Assembly (NCBI GenBank): GCA_025093985.1
Contig: JACAAK010000011.1
Coordinates: 310,001-374,000 of the forward strand
DNA from: Calvatia gigantea
Taxonomy: Eukaryota > Basidiomycota > Agaricomycetes > Agaricales > Lycoperdaceae
Length of the DNA stretch: 64,000 nt
Direction: 5' to 3'
Shown here: in pieces, positions 22,195 to 33,270 of the stretch
How positions within the stretch are numbered: the first letter of the stretch is position 1
How the letters are laid out: the number at the start of each line of letters is the position of its first letter
Notes under the pieces: model-generated
The model's input: only the letters and a program-made list of their open reading frames with translations
What the model was told of the DNA's origin: nothing
The model's database searches: none
Program-made: the position numbers and the translations under genes

Positions 22195-22600
22195 AGTGTC
22201 GTAGTTATAGCCAAAGAGGTTCGAGTTTCCAGGTCGACTGAATATAGTGCGCTAGCGGTCAGAGAACGGTGGTCACTTTTTGGCATCGTGAATGCTTATG
22301 TGACAAACGAAGGAACTAGCGACGTACCCGTGCATGTTAAAAAATCCGCCAAGGAATAGGAGAGAAATCGCAGGCCTGTGATCACGCTCTTGACTTACGA
22401 CCTGTATGATCTTGAGCCGAGAGTCGAGTTCTCGGGCGCATGCAGTAAGTCGAGCCTATTTCCACCTTCACCGTGCGTTACCGCGCGCTGTTCTTGATAT
22501 TCGAGGATGGAGAGATTTAGTGGGCATGTTTCACTTCAACGCGCATCGATTTATTCGCCGTGTGTGTTCTCAAGCAACAGAGTGCTAAAAGATTAAATAC
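22195..22600. repeat. Duplicated segment Z, CpG-rich copy
   Basis: Aligns over about 400 bp with 42680-43085. Shared text includes ATAGCCAAAGAGGTT, TTTTTGGCATCGTGAATGCT and CTGTTCTTGATATTCGAGGA. This copy keeps CpGs (for example TTACCGCGCGCTG) that appear as TpG or CpA in the other (TTACAGATGCACTG). A minus-strand N-terminus MPKSDHRSLTASALYS may be the start of a gene; the other copy reads MPKNDYCSLIASTLCS. Unknown function. Confidence 0.55.
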
Positions 22601-22654
22601 ATTCTAAGATGGGTGCGAAGATAGCGAAATAGTGATATAAGACTAAAACTAGAG

Positions 22655-23712
22655 CTATCACAATACATCAGTATCCCGGGAGAACCGGCTGACTGCGAAG
22701 TACGTACATTGGGTAGATATTTTTGACGTCATGGAAAGCCCTCGGTTTTGGCTTCCAGTGGCTTTGTCAAATCACCCTCCACACCATTCATCCACTCGCA
22801 AACTTCAAAGACCTCCTCATGCACGATGAGCAACCGATCCGCCCTATAAAAGCCATCAGGAAGGCCCAAGATAGGAGTAGGATACGTGAAAGCAACGCAG
22901 GAATTGCTTGTAAAGCGGTGCCTAGCGGCAGCAACCACTTCTCCTTGGACCTTGTAAAGACCGGCACTCCGGACCAACGCGTCCTTGTCTCCAGGGCCCA
23001 TAACATTCTTCGGTCACAGTAAGCACTCACCGCATGACGCGCCCAAGACCCTAATTTAAACCAATATGCTGGCCGAGGGTATAAGCGTTGAGTGTCCGGT
23101 GGGTGATAAAGTTGGAAGTCACGCGTGGGCTTGAGGTTTCGACTCGAGTTGAGGAGGAGGTACTTATAATTCTGGGGCTTAACAATGACAACTGCGAATA
23201 TTCCAAGATCCACAGACGGACGCACCGAAGAATGACATGCCGGCGTTATAACCATTAATGGAAGTGGGATGACTACCGTGTGTCAAGCAGCGAGCTACCT
23301 GAGTTCGAACTCTAGCGGTTTGAAGAGCGCGTTGAGGTGATTTGCAAAATGGAATTCCACCGGGGGGTTTCCACACGGGTCTCGGCCGTGCAGACTGTCC
23401 AAATTTCTGCCTGGTGTTTCGCCCGTGACGATGGTGTTACTGTTAGCGTGTGCTCGCCGTCACTATGCGCCGTGAGGAATGCCTGCGCGTATCTACGAGG
23501 AGCTGTGAAAGTGTTTGAAAATGCGGCTCGATATATCGTGGACGATTTTTGACCTTTGATACACTATGGGGACGAATTGCTGGGTTGCCGAGCTGAGTGA
23601 GGCGCAGAGGGCATCGAGTACATCGCCAAATGGTGCGTGGTGTGACAGATAAGGAAATGAGATGTGGTGGTTAAGATTGCGCTGGGCAGCAGACAGAGTA
23701 ACGATTCCACGA
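22655..23712 (-). pseudogene. Gene X copy 2: secreted protein of unknown function, decayed
   Basis: The signal peptide is readable as VESLLCLLPSAILTTTSHFL from about 23710, with GTG at the position where the other copies have ATG. Inner blocks at about 22729-23000 read VRSAGLYKVQGEVVAA and LPDGFYRADRLLIVHEEVFE, ending EGDLTKPLEAKTEGF. This is the clearest view of the C-terminal exon. Frame breaks separate the blocks. It is divergent to PDH copy 1, whose start lies 370 bp away on the plus strand; copies 1 and 3 are not followed by an adjacent complete PDH. Family not recognised. Confidence 0.5.
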
Positions 23713-24083
23713 TGCGGTAGATAAAGGGGATTATATTTGAATAGTAGAATAGTAGAAGGAAAGGTTTGTGAGTTTGGACATGCTTGGTTACAGCCTCAAA
23801 GCGATCTAACCAAGTCGCTCCTACCACTGAGCACTCCACTACATATGACATCAGAATTTCTGTCGTTCGGCGTACTGCCCTCGATGCATACCTCTCGGTT
23901 CCAATCTTGTTTATCACGGTTTGGTGCTCTGATAAGATGAGTTCGGGATCTTCAAATATCCTCAGGTTTCGTTGTCATCTCCATCTCCACCTCAAGTGTG
24001 TACGTTCAAGTAACCAAAGCCACATCATTTCTGACTACCTTTTCTTCCCATTGACCGCACTTATTTTGCTAGCTGTCGGGCAT

Positions 24084-25943
24084 GGCCAGCGTTGAACCGT
24101 TCATGCTACCTATCAACGTCGACACCAGACGCATCGGAACATGCTCAACCCACGATTGGGCTCATAGGCATGGGCCTCATGGGTCGTATGTAAGCAGAGT
24201 TCCTAAGCCAAGCCGGCCGGAAGAAGTGCGTGTACCCACCATTTTGACTATGACTTGGTGAGATGTTGTCATGTCCTGTGGGCGCTAGAATCTATGTTTG
24301 CGACCTCCCCGAAAAGTACGAACTGAAAGCGGATTATGCTCGTGCGCTTTCAATCCACTCACTTCGCTGTTACCCAGCGAAACTGATGTGTGCTTTTAAA
24401 TACCCCTGGGGTATATCCACAAAAATATGGGTATGCGGTTGCGAGGTCGTCTGACTACATCATTTACTCAGTGGAGGCGGAATTCATTGACCGCGTCGTT
24501 GCGCAATATGGACTCCGTACGTTGACCACTTCTCGGAACCGGATGCACACATCTATTAGCTACGAAAGTGAACGCGATCGTTGCAGGCCAAACGTCCGTC
24601 AAGGCTCCGGAGAGATCAGCATTTGAACACACCTTCCGAAGGATGTGCACATCCTTTCCTACCATTCCTTACATGGACCCTCTGTCAATCCCGTTGGCCA
24701 ACCCCTGGTAAGCAGGCTCAAATTTTCTTGGGGTTTCCGAAGGACCTGGTTCACGAGGGAGAGTATATAGATTCTTATACAACACAGGCCAACCAAAGAC
24801 GCTCTAACGCTAGTGGAGAACAACCTCCGTCCCTTCGGTTCCCTCTTTGTCTACCTCTCCCACAGGAAACACGACTCCGTCACGGCCAATACCCAAGCTG
24901 TGATACAGCGCCGCTTTCCTCAGGTAAGTATACCTAGATTCCATCGACACAGTGAAAACCTGTTCCTAATTTATATTCGGTAGCATGGGCACTGCCTGGG
25001 CATCCATCCGAATCATATCCATGGGAGCACTAGGCTCCACGTCGGCGGCATCGAAACTGCTAAAGTCAGCATCGCACTCCAGATTCAAACGCATGGCACA
25101 TCTACACCAGTCTCGCCATCCTCAACCTCAAGCGCCAGAACGCAGATCGGCCAAGACGGCAAGAGTGCATCTGAGCTGTTCAAGCTTATGCTGAGTGGCA
25201 GGTAGCGGCTCACCTAGAGGACCGCGCAAAATTTAAGGGACGCGTCCAGTGGGCTCGAAGAACCTGTATTCGGGGAATGGAGTGGAGATAAGGATAAGGA
25301 TAGTATTTCGGAGGGGGAGAATGGGAATGGCACTCCCAGCTCACTCACCGAGTCGACCTCGTCATCTTTATCCGGATCAACATCTCCAACGAGACGAAAG
25401 CCAATTCTACTTTCCGCATCGATTCTCGACCGGTTCAGTATGGGCAAACCACAAAGTTCCAGGGTCCGAGTACCCGACTCGCCCAATCTCTCCACATTTC
25501 CTCTCCCAGTCTCACTCATTCCACCGTCGGCCTACCGACAGAACTCCCATCTCTCCCTGTTGGCCATGGTAGACTGTTGGGCGCACCTCGGAATCAATCC
25601 GTACATCCACCTCCAACTCGCAGCAACGCCGATATTCCGACTCTTCTTGGGTGTAGCGGAACACCTGTTCCAGTCTCCGACGTTACTAAAAAGTGCGTTG
25701 CATTCTGCGATATACGATCATTGGCACAGAGGGGATGACTTGGAGTTTGTCATCGCTGCTAGAGGGTGGAGTCAGTGTGTGAGCTTTGGGAGTTTTGAGG
25801 TTTATAGGAGGAGGTTTGAGGAGACGAGGAGGTTTTTCGAGCCCCGTTTTGAGGAGGCGGGGAAGCTTGGGAGTGAGATGATTAAGGCTGTGATGGAGAG
25901 CGAGGTGAAGAGGGAAGAGGAGAGGATACGACAGGAATCATAA
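24084..25943 (+). pseudogene. Prephenate dehydrogenase (TYR1-type), copy 1, decayed
   Basis: From the ATG at 24084 (MASVEPFMLP) the first exon leads to the Rossmann motif IGLIGMGLMGR at about 24155-24190. A TAA follows shortly (RM*AEFLSQAG). A first intron lies at about 24231-24291 (GTGCGT...GCTAG), then VCDLPEKYE and SDYIIYSVEAEFIDRVVAQYG. Frames shift repeatedly through the middle. The final 167 codons (25440-25943) are open: VDCWAHLGINPYIHLQLAAT, PIFRLFLGVAEHLFQSPTLL and a Glu/Arg-rich tail to the TAA. TYR1 converts prephenate to 4-hydroxyphenylpyruvate with NADP+ in tyrosine synthesis. Identification rests on the Rossmann motif and the C-terminal all-helical part; pseudogene status is clear. 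Confidence 0.65.
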
Positions 25944-26119
25944 CTACATTTGTAAGATGAATAGTTTCATCAGCACAAATATGATCACTGCTTGAGCCAT
26001 CACAGCGCTGTCAAAGGCCCCACACTGAGTCAATACTGCCTTTCCTTCCCTGCCACCTTATAAAGAAAGCCAACGTCCACAGCTTCAAAAAGGTGCTCGC
26101 GCTAAGTCACGCAATGATT

Positions 26120-26560
26120 TCCGTTGTTCGTTTACACCTACGAATACCTTACGACCAATGCCCTCACTTAATAATATATGTTTGCTGGTCCCAGCGAATC
26201 CCCGACTGCCCCGTACAAATGCACGAATTCAATTGGGATCATCCCCGGATCCACAATACCCAACCCCGAATCTACGAATTACATATACGCCTCAAACACC
26301 CATCCCTCACAACTCTCCCTTCTGGGCCCATAATTGATTCCAATGGTGAGGCTATCGCGAGTGTTAAGGACGTCGGGCACCGTTTGCTGATGCTGGCAAG
26401 GCCAGTGTACAGCTGATAGAAGTTGTAGGGGAACATTTCGCAGTAGGAAGAGAAGGGGAGGAAGGCCGGCAATGGGCCTGTAGCTGGCTCCCAGGTTTCC
26501 GAGAGGTGGCTGCCTGCCGTTTTCCAACTCCTCTCCACAAGCTCTGAGTTGTGCATCCCC
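26120..26560 (-). pseudogene. rvt-like gene, 3' remnant a
   Basis: The minus strand matches the last 130 codons of the intact rvt-like protein: LVERSWKTAGSHLSE... then PAFLPFSSYCEM, YQLYTGLASI and an end resembling GPGRESYKGWVFEAYG. It faces the PDH copy 1 tail 180 bp away, the same convergent arrangement as at 10.2 kb, 55.2 kb and 61 kb. The reverse transcriptase core is absent. Confidence 0.65.
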
Positions 26561-28090
26561 TTTTCCTTGATTGTCGTTCTCGGCCTGTGAGTACGGATGC
26601 TTTACTGTTGCATTCCGGCTGCAACATTACGACCCAAGCCCATTCTTTGAGTTTGCAATGAACTTCATTATTAACAGCAGACATTTTGAAGATGATGGCT
26701 GGGTGTGCGACCAGTATCCTGGCCCTGGTGGTATGAAGTTCATTTAAACAGACTGTTGCTCTGAATGATTATATTCAGGTCTAGCAAAGGTTTTTGGCAC
26801 TGAAACCTATAGGAAAATTTTGGACCTTTTGTATTTTGGTGTATTCTACAAACCCAAGTTTATAGTCAACTATTTGTGCAATTTTCTCAAGCTGATCATA
26901 AAATATTAAACCTGCTGATTCTGTCCATCCTACAACTGTATTTTGTAGTACTAGGGCTGAGTGATCCCTGAGAGCTTCAGCAATTTCAAAGTACATATTT
27001 GTAGTTGCATAGATGAGAGCAGTTGAACCATGCTGATCTACAATTTGATGTGAGCTTCTAAAGGATGGGTTTGGCAATGTCCTATACCTCTGGCATTCAT
27101 ATCAGCTTTGGACTTAAGAAGTAGTTTGACAACCTCAAGTGTCTATTTCTAGTAGCATCAATAAGAGCAGTTGAATTATACTGATCTATAATTTGATGTG
27201 AGCTTCTGAAGAAAAGGTTAGGCAATGTCCATACCTTTGACATTTATATTAGCTTTGGACTTAAGAAGTAGTTTGACAACTTCCAAATGCCCATTTCTAG
27301 CAGCATCAATGAGAGCAGTTGAGCCAGATCCATACCCAACTACAACTTAATATGAGCTTTTGAAGAATAGGTCAGATAATGTCCATACATATGGCATTTA
27401 CATTAGCCTTGAACTCAAGGAGTAGTTTGACAACTTCCAAGTGTCCATTTCCAGCAGCAGCTAATAAGAGCAGTTGAACTATACTGATCTGTAATTTGAT
27501 GTGAGCTTCTAAAGACTAGATCAGGCAATATTCATACCTTTAGCATTCACATCAGCCTTGAACTCCACAAGAAATAGGTTTGACAACTTCCAAGTGACCT
27601 TTTTTAGCAGCAGAGGTAAGGGCAGTTGTACTTTCCTGATCTACAATTTAATGTGAGCTTCTGAAGAACAGGCCAGACAATGTCTATACCTTTGGCATTT
27701 ATATTAGCCTTGAACTCAAGAAGTAGTTTGACAACTTCCAAGTGTCCATCTCTAGTAGCATAGATAAGAGCAGTTAAGCTAGACTTATCTATAATTTGAT
27801 GTAAGCTTCTAGAAAACAGATTAGGCAATGCCTATACCTTTGGCATTTACATCAGCCTTGGACTTAAGAAGTAGTTTGACAACTTCCAGGTGTCTATCTT
27901 TAGCAGCATGGATAAGAGCAGTTAAGCCAGACCTATCTATGATTTAATATGAGCTTTTGAAGAACAAGCCAGACAATGTCTATACCTTTGGCATTTACAT
28001 CAGCCTTGAACCCAAGAAGTAGTTTGACAACTTTCAAGTGTCCATTTCTAGCAGCATGGATGAGAGCAGTTAAGCTAGACCCATCTATTA

Positions 28091-28302
28091 CAGTAAGGGA
28101 CAAAACCGTTCCAATATTTTGAACTTCTCAGAAGATCAGCTCATATCTCAAGGACTACTGTGGCTGTGCACTTCCTAATTTAATTGTAGATAGTCCAGTA
28201 TCTTATCTAATCATATGCAAAGTATGATTATGTAATCCTTTGTTTTAGGGGAGTTATTAATTAATTAATATTTTAAGTGCATTGGAACAGTTTTGTCCCT
28301 CT
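28091..28302 (+). repeat. Mariner 1 left terminal inverted repeat with outer and inner motifs
   Basis: The outer motif GGGACAAAACCGTTCCAAT is at 28097-28115, and an inverted copy ATTGGAACAGTTTTGTCCC is at 28281-28299. The repeat continues unbroken between them and includes TTAATTAATTAATA. Confidence 0.9.
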
Positions 28303-28328
28303 TGAAATTTATATACAAAATGGGTATT

Positions 28329-29402
28329 CTAGTACCTGGTATAAGCTCCCTTGGCCTGTAAAACTGCCTGGACCCTCCTAGGCATACTCTCTATCAGATT
28401 CTGACACACTTCTGGTTCTATGTCATCCCACTCCTTTTGTATCCTCTCCCATAGGGTATTCATGCTATCAGGAGGAGTATCATACTCTCCCAGCTTATTC
28501 TTGAGGTGAGTCCAGAGATGTTCAATGGGATTAAGGTCTGGAGACTGTGGGGGCCATACCATAACCTCCAATTCAGACTCATCTAGCCAGTTTGTAGCCT
28601 TTTTGCTCTTGTGTTTGGGGTCATTGTCCTGTTGGAAGACCATATCCTCCTCATTCTTCCCATACCACCTGATGCTCCTCTTTAGTTCATCCCCCAAAAT
28701 TTGAACATAAAGGTCAGCATCCATCTTCCCTTCAATTTTAGTGGCAAACCCCACTCCATCCCACAGCATACAACCCCAGATCATCACATTTCCTCCACCA
28801 AACTTGACTGTTCCCTCAACCAATCTATCATTCAGCCCCTCTCCTGCCTTTTTCCATACCCAAACCCTTCCATCTGATCCAAACCGATTGATTTTGGACT
28901 CATCTGTCCAAATAACCCTCTTCCAGTCCTCCAGGGTCCAGTTAACATGTGCTTCTGCCCACTCCAACCTTTTCCTCCTATGGACAGCAGTAAGTTTAGG
29001 TCGTTTCCGCTTGACTACAGCCTTCATTCCAGCTCCTCTGAGTGCCCTGCGCACTGTTTTGGTGGATACAGGCTGGGCAATAACATTTTGAAGTGATTTG
29101 GTGACTTGGGAGGCATTGTCAGCCTTGCGAGAGGTGATGAGGCGAACAGAATAGTGGATATCAGAGGGAGAAAGTTTAGATGGGCGGCCACCAACAGATT
29201 TGGAAAGTGTTGATCTATGTTTGGAGCGAATCCTAGAAATAGTACTGACTCCCAGACCAGTAATAGAAGCAATATGATGAGCAGATTTCCCTTGGTCCAG
29301 GTAAGAGAGGACTCTATTGGTCTGAGTAGAGGAAAGAGAGCGCATATAGTTGTAAAGGTATAGTGGGGGAGTTAATTTGCACCTGAGAATAAGCACATCC
29401 AT
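28329..29402 (-). CDS. Tc1-type transposase (DD34E), mariner 1
   Basis: 357 codons, uninterrupted. The N-terminus has two helix-turn-helix units (RVLSYLDQGKSAHHIASITG; later VTKSLQNVIAQPVSTKTVRR) separated by the GRPSKL minor-groove motif. The DDE catalytic triad is readable: VIWTDES (first Asp), VFQQDNDPKH (second Asp) and LNPIEHLW (Glu), with 34 residues between the second Asp and the Glu, the Tc1 spacing. It cuts at the element ends and inserts at TA. The ATG lies 82 bp inside the inner edge of the right terminal repeat. It differs from the mariner 2 protein at three residues I could see (R/H and S/F near residue 20, P/S near 80). Confidence 0.95.
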   Translation of the reverse strand: MDVLILRCKLTPPLYLYNYMRSLSSTQTNRVLSYLDQGKSAHHIASITGLGVSTISRIRSKHRSTLSKSVGGRPSKLSPSDIHYSVRLITSRKADNASQVTKSLQNVIAQPVSTKTVRRALRGAGMKAVVKRKRPKLTAVHRRKRLEWAEAHVNWTLEDWKRVIWTDESKINRFGSDGRVWVWKKAGEGLNDRLVEGTVKFGGGNVMIWGCMLWDGVGFATKIEGKMDADLYVQILGDELKRSIRWYGKNEEDMVFQQDNDPKHKSKKATNWLDESELEVMVWPPQSPDLNPIEHLWTHLKNKLGEYDTPPDSMNTLWERIQKEWDDIEPEVCQNLIESMPRRVQAVLQAKGAYTRY

Positions 29403-29483
29403 TTATACATCACCCTACATGGTCACATGATTTTATTTGTATTTATTTGATTGCAATAAACGAAGTCATGTGCTCAGAATTTG

Positions 29484-29695
29484 AGAGGGACAAAACTGTT
29501 CCAATGTACTTAAAATATTAATTAATTAATAACTCCCCCAAAACAAAGGATTACATAATCATACTTTGCATATGATTAGATAAGATACTGGACTATCTAC
29601 AATTAAATTAGGAAGTGCACAGCCACAGTAGTCCTTGAGTTATGAGCTGATCTTCTGAAAAGTTCAAAACATTGGAACGGTTTTGTCCCTTACTG
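29484..29695 (-). repeat. Mariner 1 right terminal inverted repeat
   Basis: Mirror of the left repeat: inner motif GGGACAAAACTGTTCCAAT at 29487-29505 and outer motif inverted at 29671-29689. Differences from the left repeat are a handful of single bases. Confidence 0.9.
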
Positions 29696-30315
29696 TATTT
29701 AATGTAAGTATCTAAAGAACAGGTTAAGTGATGTCCATACCTTTGGCATCTATATTAGCCTTGGACTTAAGAAGTATTTTGATAATCTCCAAGTACCCAT
29801 CCATGGCAGCAGAAATAAGAGCAGTTAATTGTTCTGAAATATAGTATAATTATACTCAAGAATAGAACTGAAAATGCTTATACCTTTGATATTTACACTT
29901 GTTTTAGGTTCAACAAGTAGTTTGACAACTTCTAAGTGCCCTCTCTTGACTGCAGACATAAAAGCAACCAATTGTTCTAAGATATAGTATGATTATATTG
30001 AAGAATGGACCAGACAACACTCATACCTTTAGCATCTACACCTGTCTTGGATTCAAGAAGTACCTTAGCAACTTCCAAGTGTCCATTATTGAGTACAGAC
30101 TTGAAAATAGCTGATTGTTCTAAAATATAGTATAAATATACTGAGAATAGGCTGAACAATACTTATACCTTCAACATTTACATTTATCTTGAACTCAAAA
30201 AGTAATTTGATAACTTCTGAGTACCCATTCTTGGCTGCAGACCTGAAGGCAGTTAAACCCTCTGAAATATAGTATGATTATGCTGAAGAATATACTGGAC
30301 AATGTTCATACCTTC

Positions 30316-30938
30316 TGTTACCAACTTACCACACCCCCGGACTCTCCGCATTAACGTATTAACCTTCCGTACGAACTTTCCATTCTTCTTGTATACCCCG
30401 GTCCGTTCTTTATTTATTTATCACATGTACTTCTACCTTTGCTTCTTATGATTCATTCTGAATCATGTTCCTGTTTCACCTTCATCTTTCCCATCATCGT
30501 ACTTCTCTTTACCTGACTCCATCTTCTTATGACTCGTACTCGTTCTTCTATTCATTTCACCTATCCCTATGATTCCTTAGATTACCAATTAACCCGTAGT
30601 AGTTCTCATTGACTCATATCTACTTACTACATAATCTCTCATCTCCTATTCGCAGCTAGTATATAAACCTTAAGTAGTACCATTGTATTGCCTTAGGTTA
30701 TTCTAGTAACAAGCTTCCTTATCTTCGCTCGTCTGCTACAAGGCTAACAACCTTGGGGACTGCAGTGACACTTAACTCGGACTTCTCAGGCAAGCGCAAG
30801 CTTCTACTCGAGGGAGCGATCCGAAGCCTGCACAGAAGTCATTGAGACTTGTCAAATACTCCTGGGCTATAGCGTTGAACCTCTCCCTGAGTGGAGACGA
30901 TCTGGGCCCAGTTGCGAAGTAAGGTAACGCATGTAACA
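30316..30938 (+). mobile_element. LTR-B (5' LTR of the chimeric element E4)
   Basis: 623 bp starting TGTTACCAACTTACC and ending GCATGTAACA. It matches 56784-57412 over its whole length (TTTATTTATTTATCACAT, AGCTAGTATATAAACCTTAA and other landmarks). TATATAAACC near 30659 is a likely TATA box. It interrupts the ankyrin array of TM-ANK copy 2. I could not find a matching target duplication at the other end (see 32322). Confidence 0.75.
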
Positions 30939-31086
30939 TAAGAATAACCTCAACCTCCTTTCTCTCATTTCTATATGACTCCAGTCTCTTATGGCCAGCT
31001 TCTGCCGACTATCCCTCCGTCCAGTTGACGTTGAGAAGCCTTCCCGGTAATAGGGTTAAGAAGAGTGGAACTTCGGGTCCACTGAC

Positions 31087-32205
31087 TTGTTTATCTGTCC
31101 TCCACCAAGTAGTGTTGAGAAGAGCGGGCCTGGCTACCGCTATCTGTCTTTCTTCACCACGTCGCGAAAAGGGAAACGTCCCTTACACCCTCCTTCCTCA
31201 TCTCCAGAACGATCATTCCATACACCAACCCAACACTCATTTGAATCTCCTACTACTCCCCCGCCTAAACAAACTCATCAACCAGAAGGACCTTCTGCAC
31301 CATTCTTAGAAAGGATTTATCATACCCCATGCACTAGATCACAAAAACCGAAACTACTACAAGAATTACCAGCACCTACTAGAAAATCCACTGAGCCTGA
31401 ACCACCGAAACCAACACAAAGTGGCAAATTCGACTATTTTCGACCCGATTCGCCTGAGCAAGGTCCACCTCAAGAGTCACCGCCACAGACACCGTCCAGA
31501 GCCGTATCCCCTTCCCAATTCGGAATCGAAAACCCCCACATCTTACCATCCGTCCTTGAAGACAACGAAGACAACGAGACATTCCATCAGCTGCCCGAAC
31601 ATCCATTTGACTTCCAAGACATCCTCAATCGAGAAGGAACCCATCTTATATACACTCCAGACACCCTCAAATACCCAGATATCCCGGGCTTTGAGTCACA
31701 AGAACCAATTCATCCAGAAATCGAAGGCATGGCTACTTCCACTCAAACGCAAACTGAAACAAATAATGAACCAACCGACCAACCACCACCCCGATCAGGA
31801 ACTACAACTCCCATCTTCGGAATTGGACGACGAAGAACACCGGGAGAAGATCCTCCCCGCAGAGGTCGACAAGGAAGAGTGCCCTCTCCCTCCCCTCCCT
31901 CATCACGAAACTCCAGCCATGGTTCATCCACTCCGTCCTCTTTCTCCGTTGGAAGAGAAGGAGGAAGTCGATGAAGGCATCGTACTCCAGCCATTCAATT
32001 TGTAGGAAACGATGGAAATTCAAAAGAAATCAGACAAAAACCCCCGAACTTCGATGGAACAAACCCCTGATTCAAAACTTGGTGGATGCTAGTCAAAAAC
32101 TATCTCGAAATGAACCCTAGAGCATTCACGGATGACCAGCGACAGATCAGATTCGTCCTCGGCCTTATGGTCGAAGGGAAAGCTGGATCCTGGTCTGAAC
32201 AATAT
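31087..32205 (+). pseudogene. E4 gag (Ty3/gypsy type), truncated
   Basis: One frame starts MFICPPPSSVEKS and runs as a Pro/Glu/Ser-rich N-terminal gag region to a TGA at 31972-31974. It continues in frame to the capsid domain (KPPNFDGTNP, a TGA at 32068-32070, then FKTWWMLVKNYLEMNPRAF and RFVLGLMVEGKAGSW). The sequence then meets the LTR-A remnant near 32205. Protease, polymerase and integrase are missing, so the element was cut down by deletion or recombination. Confidence 0.7.
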
Positions 32206-32322
32206 TACATACATCTACTATATTCGGTATGCTTAACCATCTCTTGTTCTCCTCCCCTTACTCGCCCTCAAGTCTTAGCCCAAAGTTGTAACCTGAGGTA
32301 AACTCAGACTAAGGTCATAACA
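32205..32322 (+). mobile_element. LTR-A fragment (3' part)
   Basis: From about TATTCGGTATGCTTAACC to CTAAGGTCATAACA this matches the transcribed part (R-U5) of the E2 and E3 LTRs. The upstream U3 part is absent and gag of E4 abuts directly. The right side (32323 on) is TM-ANK copy 2 coding sequence, read on the minus strand as DVVQYTVRCGAD. Confidence 0.7.
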
Positions 32323-32575
32323 GGTCTGCCCCACATCTAACTGTATATTGAACAACATCCAGTTTTCCCTCCTCTGAAGCATTGAGAAGCTCTCTCCCAA
32401 GTGCTCTTGCACATTGTGCAACAAGTGTCTCTCCAATGTCCCAGAGTGGGACCAGAAGCAATAACAGAGCAAAGGTTTGTCCAAATGTCCAGTTGGTATC
32501 TCCCTTGTCCACCAGGTGGCTATTCATCTGAAGCATCACTTCAGTATCAGTGAGAAAGATAATGTTGATTATTGC

Positions 32576-33124
32576 TATTGAATCTCGATCTGTACCACTA
32601 CATTGGTTCAGTCTATTTATAGCTGAAATAGGTCTTGAGTACTTCACTTTCAGAGGGTCAATAATAATGGACATCTCATGTAGACTATGGACTACATACG
32701 AGAGTAATAAACCACACTACTGTAGCTAGTTAGATAACTCTGTATGGAACCTTCTAGTACATGCATCATACACAGTATGTACTCTTTATGCTACTGGTAG
32801 ATAGTGTTACCTCCCTGTTTCAGGTGTATGGTCATGTCACCTAGGACTTAGTATAAGTATCTCTATGTAGTATGAGTTATGTAGACCTTTCGGTCAATAA
32901 GACCCCTCTTCATTCTTTGAACTATTGTCTCTACTTAAGTGTGCTTCACTGCTACCTTGCCCTCCTCTATGAAGTTGATGGGCTGGTATAAGTCTCTCTG
33001 GAATCCTCTTTATGTAGATTTCCCCTTGGACTGTCTCCGGGTGAGTATGACTACCCTCCACTGCTCATGCATACACTAGCATAGTAGTGTGATTATATTG
33101 GGATGTTATCTTGTTCTCTCAACA
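32576..33124 (-). mobile_element. Solo LTR-C2 with ATTGC target duplication
   Basis: 549 bp beginning TATTGAATCTCGAT and ending TTCTCTCAACA, matching LTR-C1 (41914-42468) in the opposite orientation. ATTGC stands directly on both sides (32571-32575 and 33125-33129). Removing the LTR and one ATTGC restores the match to TM-ANK copy 1 (GATGTTGATTGTAACC...AACTAGG). The orientation call uses a TATTTATAGC element that reads as a TATA box on the minus strand. Solo LTRs arise by recombination between the two LTRs of one element. Confidence 0.85.
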
Positions 33125-33270
33125 ATTGCCAGTCCAGCTAGGCCACATACAGTAGGAGTAAAACTGTGACCAAGCTTCTGGCCAGAAGAGTTGGGATTCA
33201 TGAACAACCAGATAACAGTGGGTGTAGTGAAGAGAGTGGCAGGGATGATGAGGTTTAAAACTGGCATAAG

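Larger units (their letters stand above)
28091..29695 (-). mobile_element. Mariner 1: complete Tc1-type DNA transposon
   Basis: 1605 bp bounded by CAGTAAGGGACAAAAC and its inverse, and flanked by TA on both sides (28089-28090, 29696-29697), the Tc1/mariner target. It carries one transposase gene on the minus strand. Terminal inverted repeats are about 212 bp (28091-28302 and 29484-29695). It sits in an intron between ankyrin exons of TM-ANK copy 2. It is nearly identical to mariner 2, so both moved recently. Confidence 0.95.
26770..30315 (-). repeat. Tandem ankyrin array, about 148-bp exon-intron units
   Basis: On the plus strand the landmark ATACCTTTGGCATTTA-like recurs near 27083, 27228, 27383, 27533, 27685, 27834, 27982, then, after mariner 1, near 29735, 29880, 30024, 30168 and 30308. 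Each unit on the minus strand is about 99 bp encoding one 33-residue ankyrin repeat (for example TALIHAARNGHLKVVKLLL). It is followed by about 49 bp with GTATAGAC at one end and an ATAG acceptor at the other. So introns separate every ankyrin repeat. Units differ by 10-20 percent and several are broken. Confidence 0.75.

Noticed and set aside
26770..30315. Regular 148-bp repeats considered as a CRISPR-like or satellite array
   Set aside because: Units encode ankyrin repeats with splice signals and vary internally; no constant repeat/unique spacer pattern, and the context is fungal.
31421..32005. 194-codon plus-strand ORF
   Set aside because: Overlaps E4 gag in another frame; the gag frame continues into the capsid domain and this one does not.
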